Origin: Antedon bifida
Taxonomy: Eukaryota > Echinodermata > Crinoidea > Comatulida > Antedonidae
Direction of reading: 5' to 3'
Assembly (NCBI GenBank): GCA_963402885.1
Contig: OY727097.1
Coordinates: 5,580,001 to 5,644,000, forward strand
DNA length: 64,000 nt
The notes under the pieces were generated by a model. That model did not search any database. It saw nothing but the letters and a program-made list of their open reading frames with translations, and was not told the origin of the DNA. Made by a program: the position numbers and the translations under genes. Below are positions 11,958-23,672 of the stretch, in pieces. Position 1 is the first letter of the stretch. Every line of letters starts with the position of its first letter.

Positions 11958-12786
11958 AATTCAAATATAACTGAGGGCGCTGTTTAAGAGCATTTTTTCC
12001 TATTTATTTTTAAGTCAATTACAGTTCACTGTTCTGTGTCTTCGTTTTCAAATTATTCAATATATTGCTGGACTGGTTGTACTGAATAACGTCTTAAATA
12101 TACCGGAAGGATTAAACAAAACCTAGAATAATTAGGATTAACTTAAGTAGGGCCTAACAAAATACATCTGGTAACTGGCAGACAAAGCTAATGGGATACA
12201 CATACAAAGTGACATAAAATTAGCTAAATGATGCCTAAATGAACACTTTGTTCATTCACATCCGCTAACAGCCGCATATTACATAAACTATTATTAAAAC
12301 GAGTCAGCATTCTATGTTTTAATTTGATATACATTATGGTTTAAATGAGCTCTATTAAAAACCCACCTAGATGGTTTAATGACAAACATTTGTATTTGTC
12401 GTAAAAATGTTTTCTTGATTTCAATCAAAGTACTCTTTATTCGCATCAACCTTCGAAATATGTCGTAAAGTTGGATTGCAGCATCATCTTATACAGTTTA
12501 ACTGATTGATTGACTATAACTCTGATATAGAATGGAGCATTTAAACATACCTCATCACTATAAAACACATTAGGCATACAGTGGTTTTGGGTAAACGTTC
12601 AAGTAAAACCAAAATGTTTATTTAAAAAAAAAAATTAAAGTACGGTATTAAATGCAACATAGATGTTATTAGGACCTATACCACTTCTTTCAAACACCTA
12701 CATTTTATAAAATTTGTATTGAACAGTGTACATTACCGTATTTATTATTAACCATTATTAAATTACAATTGTAGTTAACTGCAGTT

Positions 12787-12936
12787 GATCTATAAAGGGG
12801 ACTCCTCGGGACCAAACAAAGTTGGATATCCTCTGAAGAGGAGTTGGTGAGTGTTAAAACATACATTGCCTTGTTTGTTTCATGGAAAAGTGTCAACTGG
12901 ATGTACAGTACGGGTGTCCAAAGAAGGCATTCTATT
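12787..12936. mobile_element. MITE-B, degenerate copy
   Basis: Contains TATAAAGGGGACTCCTCGGG, CCAAACAAAGTTGGATATCC, TTAAAACATACATTGCCTTG and the right end GTGTCCAAAGAAGGCATTCT. The element is intact in order but diverged. Confidence 0.7.
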
Positions 12937-13385
12937 ATTTAATTAAATTGGTAAGTTGTAAAATCTCAACTTGTAAGCATATTTGTATACGTATACCATT
13001 ACAGCCTTTTACCGAAGTCACATTGAATACCCTGGCGTCATGCGGTTGATAAAAATAAATACAAAACAGTGCCGATACGATATCACACTCAACAAACAAA
13101 TCACGTAAAAACCATAATCAAATTTTCAAAATAGACCAAGAAGGTCAATCGATGTGACAAGCAAATAAAACATAATAATGTAATCATGTAAATCACTATT
13201 TTATTGAACTACAACACCCAAGTGAACCAGTACGAGGACCACAATGCCACCATACAAACAACTTTCACGAAGCTCATAAATAACAAAATAAAACATCAAT
13301 ATCTACCAACAACCAACAAACAAACATTTCTATTTTGAATTCTTCTGACGGGTTCAAAAGACATCAGAAATCTTCATTTGTGTCA
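12937..13385. other. No recognisable feature
   Basis: AT-rich sequence leading into the 30-bp array; nothing else seen. Confidence 0.55.
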
Positions 13386-15130
13386 ACCTATGACAGTTGA
13401 CATGCATGGTTCTCAGGGTATGATATTTGACATTTTGTGGTTCTCAACGTTTAAACATAAAATGTGTGGTTCTCAAAGTTTGACATTTGACATTTGTGTC
13501 AACCTATGACAGTTGACATGCATGGTTCTCAAGATACAGTATGCATTTCTGGTTATCATCGTTTGACATTTGACATTTGTGGTTTTCAATGTTTGACATC
13601 TGAAATGTTGTGGTTGTCGGCGTTTGACATTTGACATTTCTGGTTCTCAAGGTTTGACATTTAACATTTCTGGTTCTCAAGGTTTGACATTTGACATTTC
13701 TGGTTCTCAAGGTTTGACATTTGACATTTCTGGTTCTCAAGGTTTGACATTTAACATTTCTGGTTCTCAAGGTTTGACATTTGACATTTCTGGTTCTCAA
13801 GGTTTGACATTTGACATTTCTGGTTCTCAAGGTTTGACATTTAACATTTCTGGTTCTCAAGGTTTGACATTTAACATTTCTGGTTCTCAAGGTTTGACAT
13901 TTAACATTTCTGGTTCTCAAGGTTTGACATTTGACATTTCTGGTTCTCAAGGTTTGACATTTGACATTTCTGGTTCTCAAGGTTTGACATTTAACATTTC
14001 TGGTTCTCAAGGTTTGACATTTAACATTTCTGGTTCTCAAGGTTTGACATTTAACATTTCTGGTTCTCAAGGTTTGACATTTGACATTTCTGGTTCTCAA
14101 GGTTTGACATTTAACATTTCTGGTTCTCAAGGTTTGACATTTAACATTTCTGGTTCTCAAGGTTTGACATTTAACATTTCTGGTTCTCAAGGTTTGACAT
14201 TTAACATTTCTGGTTCTCAAGGTTTGACATTTAACATTTCTGGTTCTCAAGGTTTGACATTTGACATTTCTGGTTCTCAAGGTTTGACATTTGACATTTC
14301 TGGTTCTCAAGGTTTGACATTTAACATTTCTGGTTCTCAAGGTTTGACATTTAACATTTCTGGTTCTCAAGGTTTGACATTTAACATTTCTGGTTCTCAA
14401 GGTTTGACATTTGACATTTCTGGTTCTCAAGGTTTGACATTTGACATTTCTGGTTCTCAAGGTTTGACATTTGACATTTCTGGTTCTCAAGGTTTGACAT
14501 TTGACATTTCTGGTTCTCAAGGTTTGACATTTGACATTTCTGGTTCTCAAGGTTTGACATTTAACATTTCTGGTTCTCAAGGTTTGACATTTAACATTTC
14601 TGGTTCTCAATGGTTTGACATTTGACAATTTTGGCTCTCAAAGTTTTACATGTCTGGTTTTTAAGGTTTGAAATTTGACATTTTTGGTTCTCAGCGTTTG
14701 AAATTTGACACTTATGGTTCTCAAGATTTGACATTTGACATTTCTGGTTCTCAAGGTTTGACATTTGACATTTCTGGTTCTCAAGGTTTGACATTTGACA
14801 TTTCTGGTTCTCAAGGTTTGACATTTGACATTTCTGGTTCTCAAGGTTTGACATTTGACATTTCTGGTTCTCAAGGTTTGACATTTGACATTTCTGGTTA
14901 TCAGCGTTTGACATTTGGAATGTGTGGTTCTCGGCGTTTGACATTTTAAATTTCTGGTTCTGTTTGACATTTGTGGTTCTCAACCTGACAGATGACATTC
15001 TTGGTTATAAACGTTTGACATTTGTGGTTTTCAACGTTTGAAATTTGTGGTCCTCAAACATCTGACGTTTAGAAATTTGAAATACGTTGTTTCAACGTTT
15101 GACATTTGAAATTGTGTTTCATGAGTTTTG
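13386..15130. repeat. 30-bp minisatellite, about 1.7 kb
   Basis: The unit is GGTTTGACATTTGACATTTC followed by TGGTTCTCAA. The core, 13621-14610, is 33 consecutive units that are identical apart from one G/A site (TTTGACATTTC versus TTTAACATTTC) and one base in the first unit. A second clean block of about 6-7 units lies at about 14730-14890. Both flanks hold degraded units, with homogenised copies in the centre and diverged ones at the edges, as expected from unequal exchange. Because the period is ten codons and the unit lacks stops in some frames, open frames of 333 (+) and 374 (-) codons appear; they are not evidence of a gene. Confidence 0.97.
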
Positions 15131-15890
15131 CATTCCTCATACCACGTATAAGGGGTATGGTACCTTTTATTTCTTGTATTCCTCCAGATTTAAAAACAAT
15201 CTGCGCTGTCTTCTTAACATAACTATCGACCATTTAAAATAAGCATTACCAACACGACAAAATGCAAATCTATTTGCGCTTTAAAATCATCAATAAATTT
15301 AGATAAATTTAGAGCCATACAAAAAATGAAGTATACAATAATTTCAAACGGAAATCCTTCCTTAAAAGAAAAGTACCATCAGATAATTTAAGAAAGCAGA
15401 AAGAAACTCGCATTCGTTTGAACTTCGAATGACCCCTCTGTTGACCTGACGCGTATAAATTTGGCTCATTAATATTCAGTTCATAAGTCTAGGGAAATAA
15501 CAGTGATCAAAATGTGCAGATTCGCTTTTTAAAACATTCTAAATCAAGATATCTGGTGTATTTATATAGTGTTTCTAATTCTGTCCTGAGGTGTTCCGTT
15601 CATGCATTGTAGTTCCCTATCACTTACGATGCTATCTGAACCTAAGTGATGTCTCTCACAGTTATACGAAAGTCAGCTAGATATACTTAGAAAGGATTAT
15701 GTATGGGGGAAACCATACAAAATGCTTAAACTTGGACGATATACAAAATAATATTTTAACTGTGTTTTTTTTTGTTCATGACTGCGGGGTTAATTTTACA
15801 TGGATGACAAGAAAGAAAGAGCATGGAAATAATAAAACATTGTATGTATATATCGCAATAATGAATAGTTGAAAATGACGATGAAGAAAA
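15131..15890. other. No recognisable feature
   Basis: AT-rich sequence between two arrays; nothing supported. Confidence 0.55.
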
Positions 15891-16136
15891 ATGATATTAA
15901 TGATAATACAATGATGATGATATGATTAGGAATAATGATGATGACGACGACGAAGCTACTGTTACTGCTGCTGCTGATGGTGATGATGAATATGATGAGG
16001 AATAAAGATGATGACGACGACGAAGCTGCTGTTGCTGCTGCTGCTGCTGCTGATGATGAATATGATGAGGAATAATGATGATGACGATGAGGAATAATGA
16101 TGATGACGACGACGACGAAGCTGCTGTTGCTACTGC

Positions 16137-16177
<41 letters not shown>

Positions 16178-16290
16178 ATGATGTTAAAGATGATGACGAA
16201 TAAGGATGATGATGATGAGGAGGAGGAGGAGGAATAATGATGATGACGATGAGGAATAATGATGGTGACGACGACGAAGCTGCTGTTGCT

Positions 16291-16321
<31 letters not shown>

Positions 16322-16387
16322 AAGATGATGAGGAATAATGATAATGATGATGAGGAGGAATAATGATGATGACGATGACGACTAAGC

Positions 16388-16419
<32 letters not shown>

Positions 16420-16445
16420 ATGGTGATGATGATGCAGCTGTTAAA
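15891..16445. repeat. Compound trinucleotide mosaic (GAT/GAC/GCT/GAG)n
   Basis: Runs of GAT, GAC, GCT and GAG are arranged in a repeated order: AATAATGATGATGACGAC, then GAAGCTGCTGTT, then (GCT)n, (GAT)n and GAGG. This composite block of about 70-90 bp occurs about five times with expanded or contracted runs. In-frame TAA/TGA words break the plus-strand frames. A 249-codon open frame on the minus strand (15897-16646) encodes only low-complexity Ser/Ala/Ile/His runs and is judged an artefact. Confidence 0.9.
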
Positions 16446-16915
16446 GAAAACGATGATAACGATAACAATGAAGATAGTGATGTTAGTGGTAGTGGTGATG
16501 AAGTTAAGCGACAAAGGAGAAGAAAAAGAAAAAAGATAAACGAGGATGGTTTTGCAGATCATAGAAATGTTACCGAAAACTGCTATACAATAAGAACTGA
16601 AGTATAAACGACGATGATGCTCATTAACAAGAATTAAATATATCAACCCAAGTGAAATACATTGATAGAAGAGCTTACAATTACAATTTTAACACACATC
16701 AATCAGACAAGATATAGCATTGCCGATGGCCTTTTTCAAGAGTATAGAAGCAAACAGAGTTAACAGATACGGAAGGAAGAAAGCAAATCACGGGCAGCCA
16801 AAGCAATACTATAAATACATTACATCCGGTTAATATCTAATTAATTATATTGTACCGGCCTAGATTTATACTTATCAAATGAAAAATAATAAGAGATTTC
16901 CCTAAGTCGTTTAGG
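16446..16915. other. No recognisable feature
   Basis: Purine-rich then AT-rich sequence between two arrays; nothing supported. Confidence 0.5.
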
Positions 16916-17440
16916 CAAGTTACAAACGGAGTAAAAAAATACAAACAAAGGTACGACCGGAATTGGAAAAAACTGCAATAAGGTCCGCCCAGAGTTGAGA
17001 AAAAATGACAAGGTTACGACACGAGTTGTACAAAATACAACAAAGGTACGACCAGGGTGAAACAAAATACAACAAAGGTACGACCGGAGTTGAGAAAAAA
17101 ATACAACAAAGATACGACCGGAGTTGAAATATAGTATACAGCATTACGACCAGAGTTGTAAAAAATAAAACAAAGATACGCCCGGCGTTAACAAAAGTAA
17201 GCCCGGAGTTGAAATATAGTATACACCAAAGTTACGAACAGAGTTGTAAAAAAAAAACAAAGGCACGACCGGAATGGAAAAAAATACAACAAAGATACGA
17301 CCGGAGTTTAAACAATACAACAAAGGTACGACCGGAGTTGAAAAAATACCATAAAGTACGACCGGAGTTGAAAAAATACAACAAATTTACGACCGGAGTT
17401 GAAAAAAATACCATAAAAAATACAAGAAAAAAAACTATAG
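16916..17440. repeat. 31-34-bp minisatellite, variable period
   Basis: Units carry ACAACAAAGGTACGACCGGA then GTTGAAAAAAT. The length of the A run differs between units, so the period drifts and no reading frame is held across the array. Roughly fifteen copies, with truncated ones near 17180-17220 and 17340-17390. Confidence 0.9.
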
Positions 17441-17897
17441 ACAACGATGAGCATAATATCGTAAGAATGTTATGTCCTTGAGACACATAGGTTTCAAATG
17501 AATCAGCAGCAATCATCTTCTCAGAAAGAAAAACAGAAAACCATTCTCATAACAACCTATATTAATAACAATAATAAAGATAACACTTTAGGGATAACGT
17601 TTTTATTTTTTCACAGGATTTTTAGTGCATTATTGATATTTATACAAGAATAAATTGTGATTATAGACTAGCACGGCAAGTTCAATTTAATATACGGTTT
17701 AATTAATTACTTTAAAAGTGCCTATGACCTTAATAAAGAAAGGAAAACTATAGATGAAAAATATAGTTCGTGCTTTCTTCCGTGTATCTATAATGTATAT
17801 CAATGGCGCGCGTCCAGAATTTGATGTAATTTCAATTCGAAATAAATCTTGATGGATCTTGATCAGTTGAATAGAATTCTATGCAGAGCTCATCTAT
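17441..17897. other. No recognisable feature
   Basis: AT-rich sequence; nothing supported. Confidence 0.5.
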
Positions 17898-17964
17898 GGC
17901 AAGCCAAGTCCGCCAAAACGGTTTGGACCGTGACGATGAATACGTTTGACGGACTTGACTTACC
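17898..17964 (-). other. 67-nt hairpin, miRNA-precursor-sized inverted repeat
   Basis: The left arm begins GGCAAGCCAAGTCCGCC (17898-17920) and pairs with the right arm CGTTTGACGGACTTGACTTA (17943-17964) across a loop of about 22 nt. Read as minus-strand RNA, the three mismatches become G-U pairs and one base bulges, giving a stem of about 22 bp. The arm and loop sizes are like a pre-miRNA, but a decayed tiny MITE explains it equally well. No known miRNA is recognised. Confidence 0.55.
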
Positions 17965-18797
17965 ATATCCATCTTCCTTTTTTTGGTAAAAGATAGTAAT
18001 CGGGTTTCTTTTTAAATATAGTAGTATAAGTAGTATAATTTTTACTCCTAAAAAACATGCTCCTATAAGGATAAACTCAGTAACCAAAATGGTATCAGGG
18101 ATAAACTCAAAACTGTTTAAAGTGTCATCTTAAAATAAAATGCACTCGGCACAAACGCGTCTGAGAGAACAACACGTAAACAGGAAAACATTCAATAAAA
18201 CCACAGAGACGATATTACCACGTGTCCCCACTGGCTATACAAACCCGATAAACAGCCATTTTCAGGCACTTCAAAACTAAAATGACTTTCACACTAGACA
18301 ATTTTAGCCTGCAGGTGACACGGAAAAGGGGGAAGACTCCGTCCATAGATATACAACGATATCATTAATATTATGACGTCAGAAGTTTATCGTGAATGTT
18401 ATGTTCTTTTAAATGTCAACGGCTCACTTGATAAGTTTCGCCAATTCAACAAGCGTCTAATTATTTGAGCCAAATCATCGACAGGGAGGCATTTTGGAGA
18501 CAACTGAACTATATCTTATTCTCAGATTGGCAGTTGCTAATAAAAATGAATTAAAACACGAAAAACACCAGCAGTTATGAGTTGATATTATAATTTGTAC
18601 TATATCAGTATCAGCTGGTCAGAAAAAATATCATAATTGTATGTCAAATCTCCGTTTTAAATTACAAAAATCCACATCAAAAAGCTTACCGTACGACTAC
18701 CCAGAGTTAACCGTCTGCCATCCCCACAAAAGAAGGCCGAAATTAACCTCAATGGTTTATTAATAACGCAGTTTGTCTGGCGCGTATACTTTCCAAA
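17965..18797. other. No recognisable feature
   Basis: AT-rich sequence; nothing supported. Confidence 0.5.
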
Positions 18798-18920
18798 GGT
18801 GTTCCCAAATATGGTAGTGATATTCCTATATATGGCATTGATATGACATCATGTCCATATATGGGCACATCACATTTTTTTGTAACATAAAGTTTGATAA
18901 TGTTGTAGACAGAGCTTAAG
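18798..18920. mobile_element. MITE-A copy 3, left end missing
   Basis: Begins inside the element at GTGTTCCCAAATATGGTAGT and continues through ATGACATCATGTCCATATAT to the right end AGTTTGATAATGTTGTAGAC-AGAGCTTAAG. It carries CCAAATATGG and CCATATATGG. The left terminal repeat is absent. Confidence 0.8.
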
Positions 18921-19506
18921 ATGTATTTATATTTAATTACTTCGTTTTATTGTTCGTTCGTTTGCCTGTTCCTTTCATTTATAAATTTCTGGTCTATTAA
19001 TCAAACCATTTTGATTTTGAAATTGTAACACAAATTAGCATTTAGTATTTTCAAAAAACATAATAAATATAGTTATAGCATAATCCACAAATAAAACCCA
19101 GCCGTTGAGTTCTCGTCAAAATGAAACCTTCTCATTCAGATGGTAATCAGCGACTTAACAACGTTACGTCGATTTATATTCTACACGCAACATATCAAGA
19201 GAAAACATCAAAAGTCCATTTGTCACTATCATAGAAAATTATGTAGCAAATCATAGGAAGCTGCTTTAAGGCAAACTAGGCTGGGTTATAATAATAGGTG
19301 AACATTCACTACAATAGCATCAATATTATTGTTAATAGTCATATTATATTATAACTGCAATATAATATATAATCAAGGCAATCTAACAACCCTTGATATT
19401 ATAATAAAGACATGTTTTATAGCGCAGATCATTAATCTACACTTAGCTTGTACTTTAATAATATAATTACAATAAAATTTAAATCTACCATAAAAGTACA
19501 AAGACC
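18921..19506. other. Mostly featureless, with one MITE-E terminal repeat
   Basis: At 19374-19390 stands CAAGGCAATCTAACAAC, an exact 17-bp match to the end of MITE-E with no element attached. Otherwise AT-rich sequence. Confidence 0.6.
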
Positions 19507-19822
19507 TGTTTTACATAAAGGTCTTTTTACACGATAAAAGGATCTGTTTTACATAAAGGCCCGTTTTTCATATAGGATATGTTTACCATGGTTTTACATA
19601 AAAAGGCCCATTTTACATAAAGGTCTGTTTTACATAAAGGATCTGTTTTACATAAAGGCCCGTTTTACATAAAGGCCCGTTTTACATACGGTAGGCCTAT
19701 ATGATACGTTTTACATGAATTCCTGTTTTACATAAATGCATGCTTTACATAAAGGTCTGTTTTACATAAAGGTTTGTTTTACATAAAGGTCTGTTTTACA
19801 TAAAGGATCTGTTTTACATAAA
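19507..19822. repeat. 17-bp tandem repeat
   Basis: The unit GTTTTACATAAAGGTCT, with variants ending GGCCC or GGATCT, is repeated about sixteen times with interruptions near 19570-19590 and 19690-19720. A TAGGCCTA octamer sits in an interruption (19692-19699). Confidence 0.9.
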
Positions 19823-20701
19823 TAATTAAAATTATATTATAATATTGAAACATAATAAGCCTTAGACACGTGACCACGAAATATTGAAAAAGAAACAAAA
19901 TGTTTCATATTTCTAAACAAATTATGGATGTGGTTAATATCATATAACACTGTTCGAATAATTTGACTATCGCTTTGACCATTTTAATTAATATGAATTA
20001 ATGAATATTAATTAGCTTATCAAGACAAGCCAATAGTATTCATTCACTCGCAATTCAATTAACATAAACACTAAAGTCTCATCAGTAACAGGTTTCCATC
20101 AAATCCAGATATGCAATTTGTTATTACCTACAATTACCCACAATGATAGTAACCATACATTTCAATTAATATTAAATTATTATTTATTTACTGTTTAATA
20201 TTAACAACATATCCTTCAAAAACACAGGCAGAATGGTTATCGTCATGTCTGGTGTAATTCCCGACAAACTCAAAGAAACCTGTCTAAAATTCCTGAATAT
20301 TTTCGTCACAATTTGTTTTAATTTTAGTGATAATGTACCGGTAGGCCTATACAAATTAAATGACGTTTGTCATTAGGTCTACATTTTGTATTGAAATGTC
20401 TGTTAGTACAATAAGAATATATTTATTTCTATCAGTTATGCAAATTATACTGATGCGGCAAAATGTGGCGTTTTGGTTGTTAAGGGTATTGGAGGGGGGG
20501 GGGGGGGGGGTTGTTTGGGGGTGTTTGTGACGCACAGAGAGGGCATTTGAAAATCCATCCTCCAGGATATGCGGCAGAGGTGACACAGCATTATTCCACG
20601 ATAGGCCTACTTTAAAGGAGTCTCATAGTTTAAACTTGCTTCTAAATATAAATTATTTACTACAGGTACACACGAATCAAACATTCTAAAAGATCAATCC
20701 A
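19823..20701. other. No recognisable feature
   Basis: AT-rich. TAGGCCTA at 20342-20349 and 20602-20609. A minus-strand open frame of 76 codons spans the poly-G run and is not credible. Confidence 0.5.
20493..20510 (+). repeat. G homopolymer, about 18 nt
   Basis: A second long G run in otherwise AT-rich DNA, followed by TTGTTTGGGGGTGTTTG. Length may be a sequencing estimate. Confidence 0.85.
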
Positions 20702-20762
20702 TGCTCCAATAAAGGGACACTTTGCTGGGCCCCGAAGGTGTCCCCTTAATAGAGGTTATGAT
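20702..20762. mobile_element. MITE-B fragment
   Basis: Contains AATAAAGGGACACTTTGCTG and CCCCGAAGGTGTCCCCTTAA, the left portion of MITE-B only. Confidence 0.65.
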
Positions 20763-21254
20763 TAAGCAGATTTGATTGTCTGAAAACTAGCAAGATTATC
20801 CCACCAGGAACTCGACTCTACGTTTTTACATTCCGAATACTAAATATATATTATTCTAATTTCAACATCCTATTTGTATTTTAAGTGATATAATCCCCGG
20901 TTCATCAATCTCACCTGGTATTGGATATAGATTATATAGTACGTGGTAGACAGTTAATTTAACTATTTTTAAGTCATCAGTATCTATTCAAATTCAAGAT
21001 TATCCAAGATTTCTGAAGATCAACGGTTGGAGGTTGACCACAGCAGATCAGGATTAGAGTGTGTCTGTGATCTCTGTCATCTGGTGGATCACCGTTGAGG
21101 GATTAAATCGCGGATGTGATGAGCCAGAAGAAATTACAAGTCTTTAGAGGTATGACGTTTACACGCTATCTCTATCGGAGATTCTCACGCGTGTGGCCTA
21201 ACGTTAATAAACCTATCTGAATTTATGTATACCGGAGTTTACTCGACACGTCGC
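20763..21254. other. GC-richer segment before the 50-bp array
   Basis: From about 21020 base composition becomes more balanced. An ATG at 21119 opens ten codons that run into AGAG-GTATGA (about 21149/21150), a donor-like site. I do not recognise a gene; see findings. Confidence 0.35.
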
Positions 21255-21847
21255 GTCTTCTAGGCTTACACTGTGCGTGTGAACACAGCTCAGCTTAACT
21301 CAGTTCAGTTCTATGCAGGCTTACTATGTGCGTGTGAACACAACACAGCTTAACTCAGTTCTATGCAGACTTACTCTGTGTGTGTGTGTGAACACAGCTC
21401 AGCTTAACTCAGTTCTATGCAGGCTTACCCTGTACGTGTGAACACAGCTCAGTTTAACTCAGTTCTATGCAGGCTTACTCTGTGCGTGTGAACACAGTAC
21501 AGCTTAACTCAGTTCTATGCAGGCTTACTCTGTGCGTGTGAACACAGTTCAGCTTTACTCAGTTCTATGCAGGCTTACTCTGTGCGTGTGAACACAGCTC
21601 AGCTTTACTCAGTTCTATGCAGGCTTACTCTGTGCGTGTGAACACAGCACAGCTTAACTCAGTTCTATGCAGGCTTACTCTGTGCGTGTGAACACAGCTC
21701 AGCTTAACTCAGTTCTATGCAGGCTCACTCTGTGCGTGTGAACACAGCACAGCTTAACTCAGTTATATGCAGGCTTACTCTGTGCGTGTGAACACAGCAC
21801 AGCTTAACTCAGTTCTATGTAGGCTTACTCTGTGCGTGTGAACACAG
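21255..21847. repeat. 50-bp minisatellite, about 12 copies
   Basis: The unit is AGGCTTACTCTGTGCGTGTG, AACACAGCTCAGCTTAACTC, AGTTCTATGC. Copies are highly similar, with CTC/CAC/TTC variants after AACACAG. A short (GT)n expansion lies in one early unit at about 21376-21390. GC content is above the surroundings. Confidence 0.95.
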
Positions 21848-22189
21848 ATTTTATTGAGTTCTTTTAACTAATAAATACATTCTCTTTTCGTTATTTGTTA
21901 TCATTATTATTTATTAGTTTATTCCTCCGATTACGGATCCACTTGTGTGTCCTCTCCAACGCCAATCAGAGAACTTTTTTTAAGTTGACTTAACTAGGTG
22001 CTTATATATATCTATGTTTTATTTATTGCTGATGATATAAAAAGAACTGAATATCACATTATTCGATCACTAGATTGTTTCATATTACAGTCTAAATCAA
22101 AGTTTATTGCAAAAAAAACAATGTAGTAAATTTTATTTTTAAAATAAAATAAAGTTCAAGGCGAAAAATATCCAGTGTCAGTATTAACA

Positions 22190-22237
22190 AGGATCCCGAA
22201 GGTGTCAGTGTCCCCTTCATAGGGGTTCTACTGTAAT
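22190..22237. mobile_element. MITE-B right-end fragment
   Basis: GATCCCGAAGGTGTCAGTGT then CCCCTTCATAGGGGTTCTAC-TGTA matches a MITE-B terminus. No other half is seen nearby. Confidence 0.65.
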
Positions 22238-22659
22238 GTGTGATAGGCCTATACCTATTCTTATAGGCATATATCTCAATGCTCTTTTGTGTCAAATACT
22301 AATTGTAACTGCGTGTACTCTATATAACTGAATTATTTATATGTAATACTATTAAAACAACAATTATAGATTATGATATTAATATAGCATAATGTTGTTA
22401 TTAATATTCACTGTTTATTGTTATCATAAAGGTTCATTTGAAGTACATTATGTAGACAGGCCTTTAGATCTATTAAAATCAGATAAAAAATTAAATATTA
22501 ATAAGATAATAAATTATATAACACACAATTAAATAGACCAAAAGGAAAATTACTGAAAATGACAATGCTGTGTGGTATCACTGGCTGGATCTGGAGTTAA
22601 AATAATCATAATAAGTAAAGAAAAATCATAAAGTTAAATCAAAATGATAAAGTAAACCA

Positions 22660-22938
22660 GTCAGAAGGGCGTATTGCGCAGTGTGTTGGACCTTCGACTA
22701 CTAATCAAGGTTCGAATCCAACTCTCGCCGCATTGTTTGTATCCTTAGGCAACACTTTACTTACATTTGCCTCTCTCCACCCAGGTGTATAAATGGGTAC
22801 CCGGTTAGATCAAGTATGTTTCCATACGTGTTTGATCCCAAAAAATGACTGGGGTAATAATTTTCAGCTCTTAGAGGTTTCACAACATTAGGCACTATGT
22901 AAATCCAGGATATTATTATTATTATTATTATTATTAGA
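22660..22938 (+). mobile_element. SINE-2 copy 1, tRNA-related, (ATT)n tail
   Basis: The head GGGCGTATTGCGCAGTGTGT (A-box region) and AAGGTTCGAATCCAACTC (B box, about 22709-22719) form a split polymerase III promoter. The body has CACCCAGGTGTATAAATGGG and TCTTAGAGGTTTCACAACAT. It ends TATGTAAATCCAGGATATTA and a TTA-repeat tail. This is the usual layout of a tRNA-derived SINE with a microsatellite tail. An inverted copy is at 34.3-34.6 kb. Confidence 0.88.
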
Positions 22939-23454
22939 AAGAAATGTCAAAAACTACACTATTCTTAGTCAGGGCCAATGATGAGCAGACTTGGAGAGAA
23001 ATTAGAAATACAGCACTGAATTACCATAAGGCTCCGCAAATAGGGGCTAATAGATGATATTATCAGGGAAGAGAGAAATTAAGTTCGCCTCTTCTCTGAT
23101 ATTTTAAAGAAATGTTTCAACAGGCTTGCTATTTCATACATATTCAAAGGCCTACATATTTATTTGGAAATAAAATTAAATTGACTCGCAAAGAAAACAG
23201 AATCCAATGTATGCATTTTATGTACATGTGAGATTTAAAAGCAGTTCTTTTTCAATTTTTACTATAATAAAGGCTGGTGGTTTCATAATCCCACCCATTT
23301 GTGATCTCAAAAGGGAGCTGGGAACTATAGCTGTTCTAAAAACAGTTGACAAATATGACAAGAACTAGATTTAGATCAAAAGGTGAAGGACAGACCCAAA
23401 CAATAATACAACAAAAATAATATTATATATTATTAACATTAGAATACTAAAACT
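22939..23454. other. No recognisable feature
   Basis: AT-rich sequence; nothing supported. Confidence 0.5.
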
Positions 23455-23575
23455 GGTACAGTAGCACCTTTAAAACCAAATTGTCCCCTTAATAGGGGTT
23501 GGCTGTAATGTTACCACTTATTTTCAAAACTGTCCCCGTAATAGGGGTGGTGTCCCTAAGAAAGGGTTTTACTGT
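23455..23575. mobile_element. MITE-B copy
   Basis: GTACAGTAGCACCTTTAAAA, AATTGTCCCCTTAATAGGGG, TTGGCTGTAATGTT and a right end AAGAAAGGGTTTTACTGT. Both ends are visible, and the element is compact. Confidence 0.8.
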
Positions 23576-23599
23576 TTGAATAATATTGGATGGGTGCTG

Positions 23600-23672
23600 A
23601 ATATGGAGTGCAAATGTGGCCTGAATCTGGGGTGCAAATGTGGCCTGAATCTGGGTGCAAATGTGGCCTGAA
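23600..23672. repeat. About 23-bp repeat, 3 copies
   Basis: The unit GGGTGCAAATGTGGCCTGAA-TCT is repeated three times with one length difference (GGGG versus GGG). Confidence 0.85.

Noticed and set aside
13504-14628. 374-codon (-) and 333-codon (+) open frames in the 30-bp array
   Set aside because: Both strands are open over the same array simply because the unit is ten codons without stops in those frames. The edges decay into unrelated repeats, with no start context or domain.
15897-16646. 249-codon minus-strand frame with Ser/Ala/Ile/His runs
   Set aside because: Low-complexity translation of a trinucleotide mosaic; no flanking exon signals that I can support.
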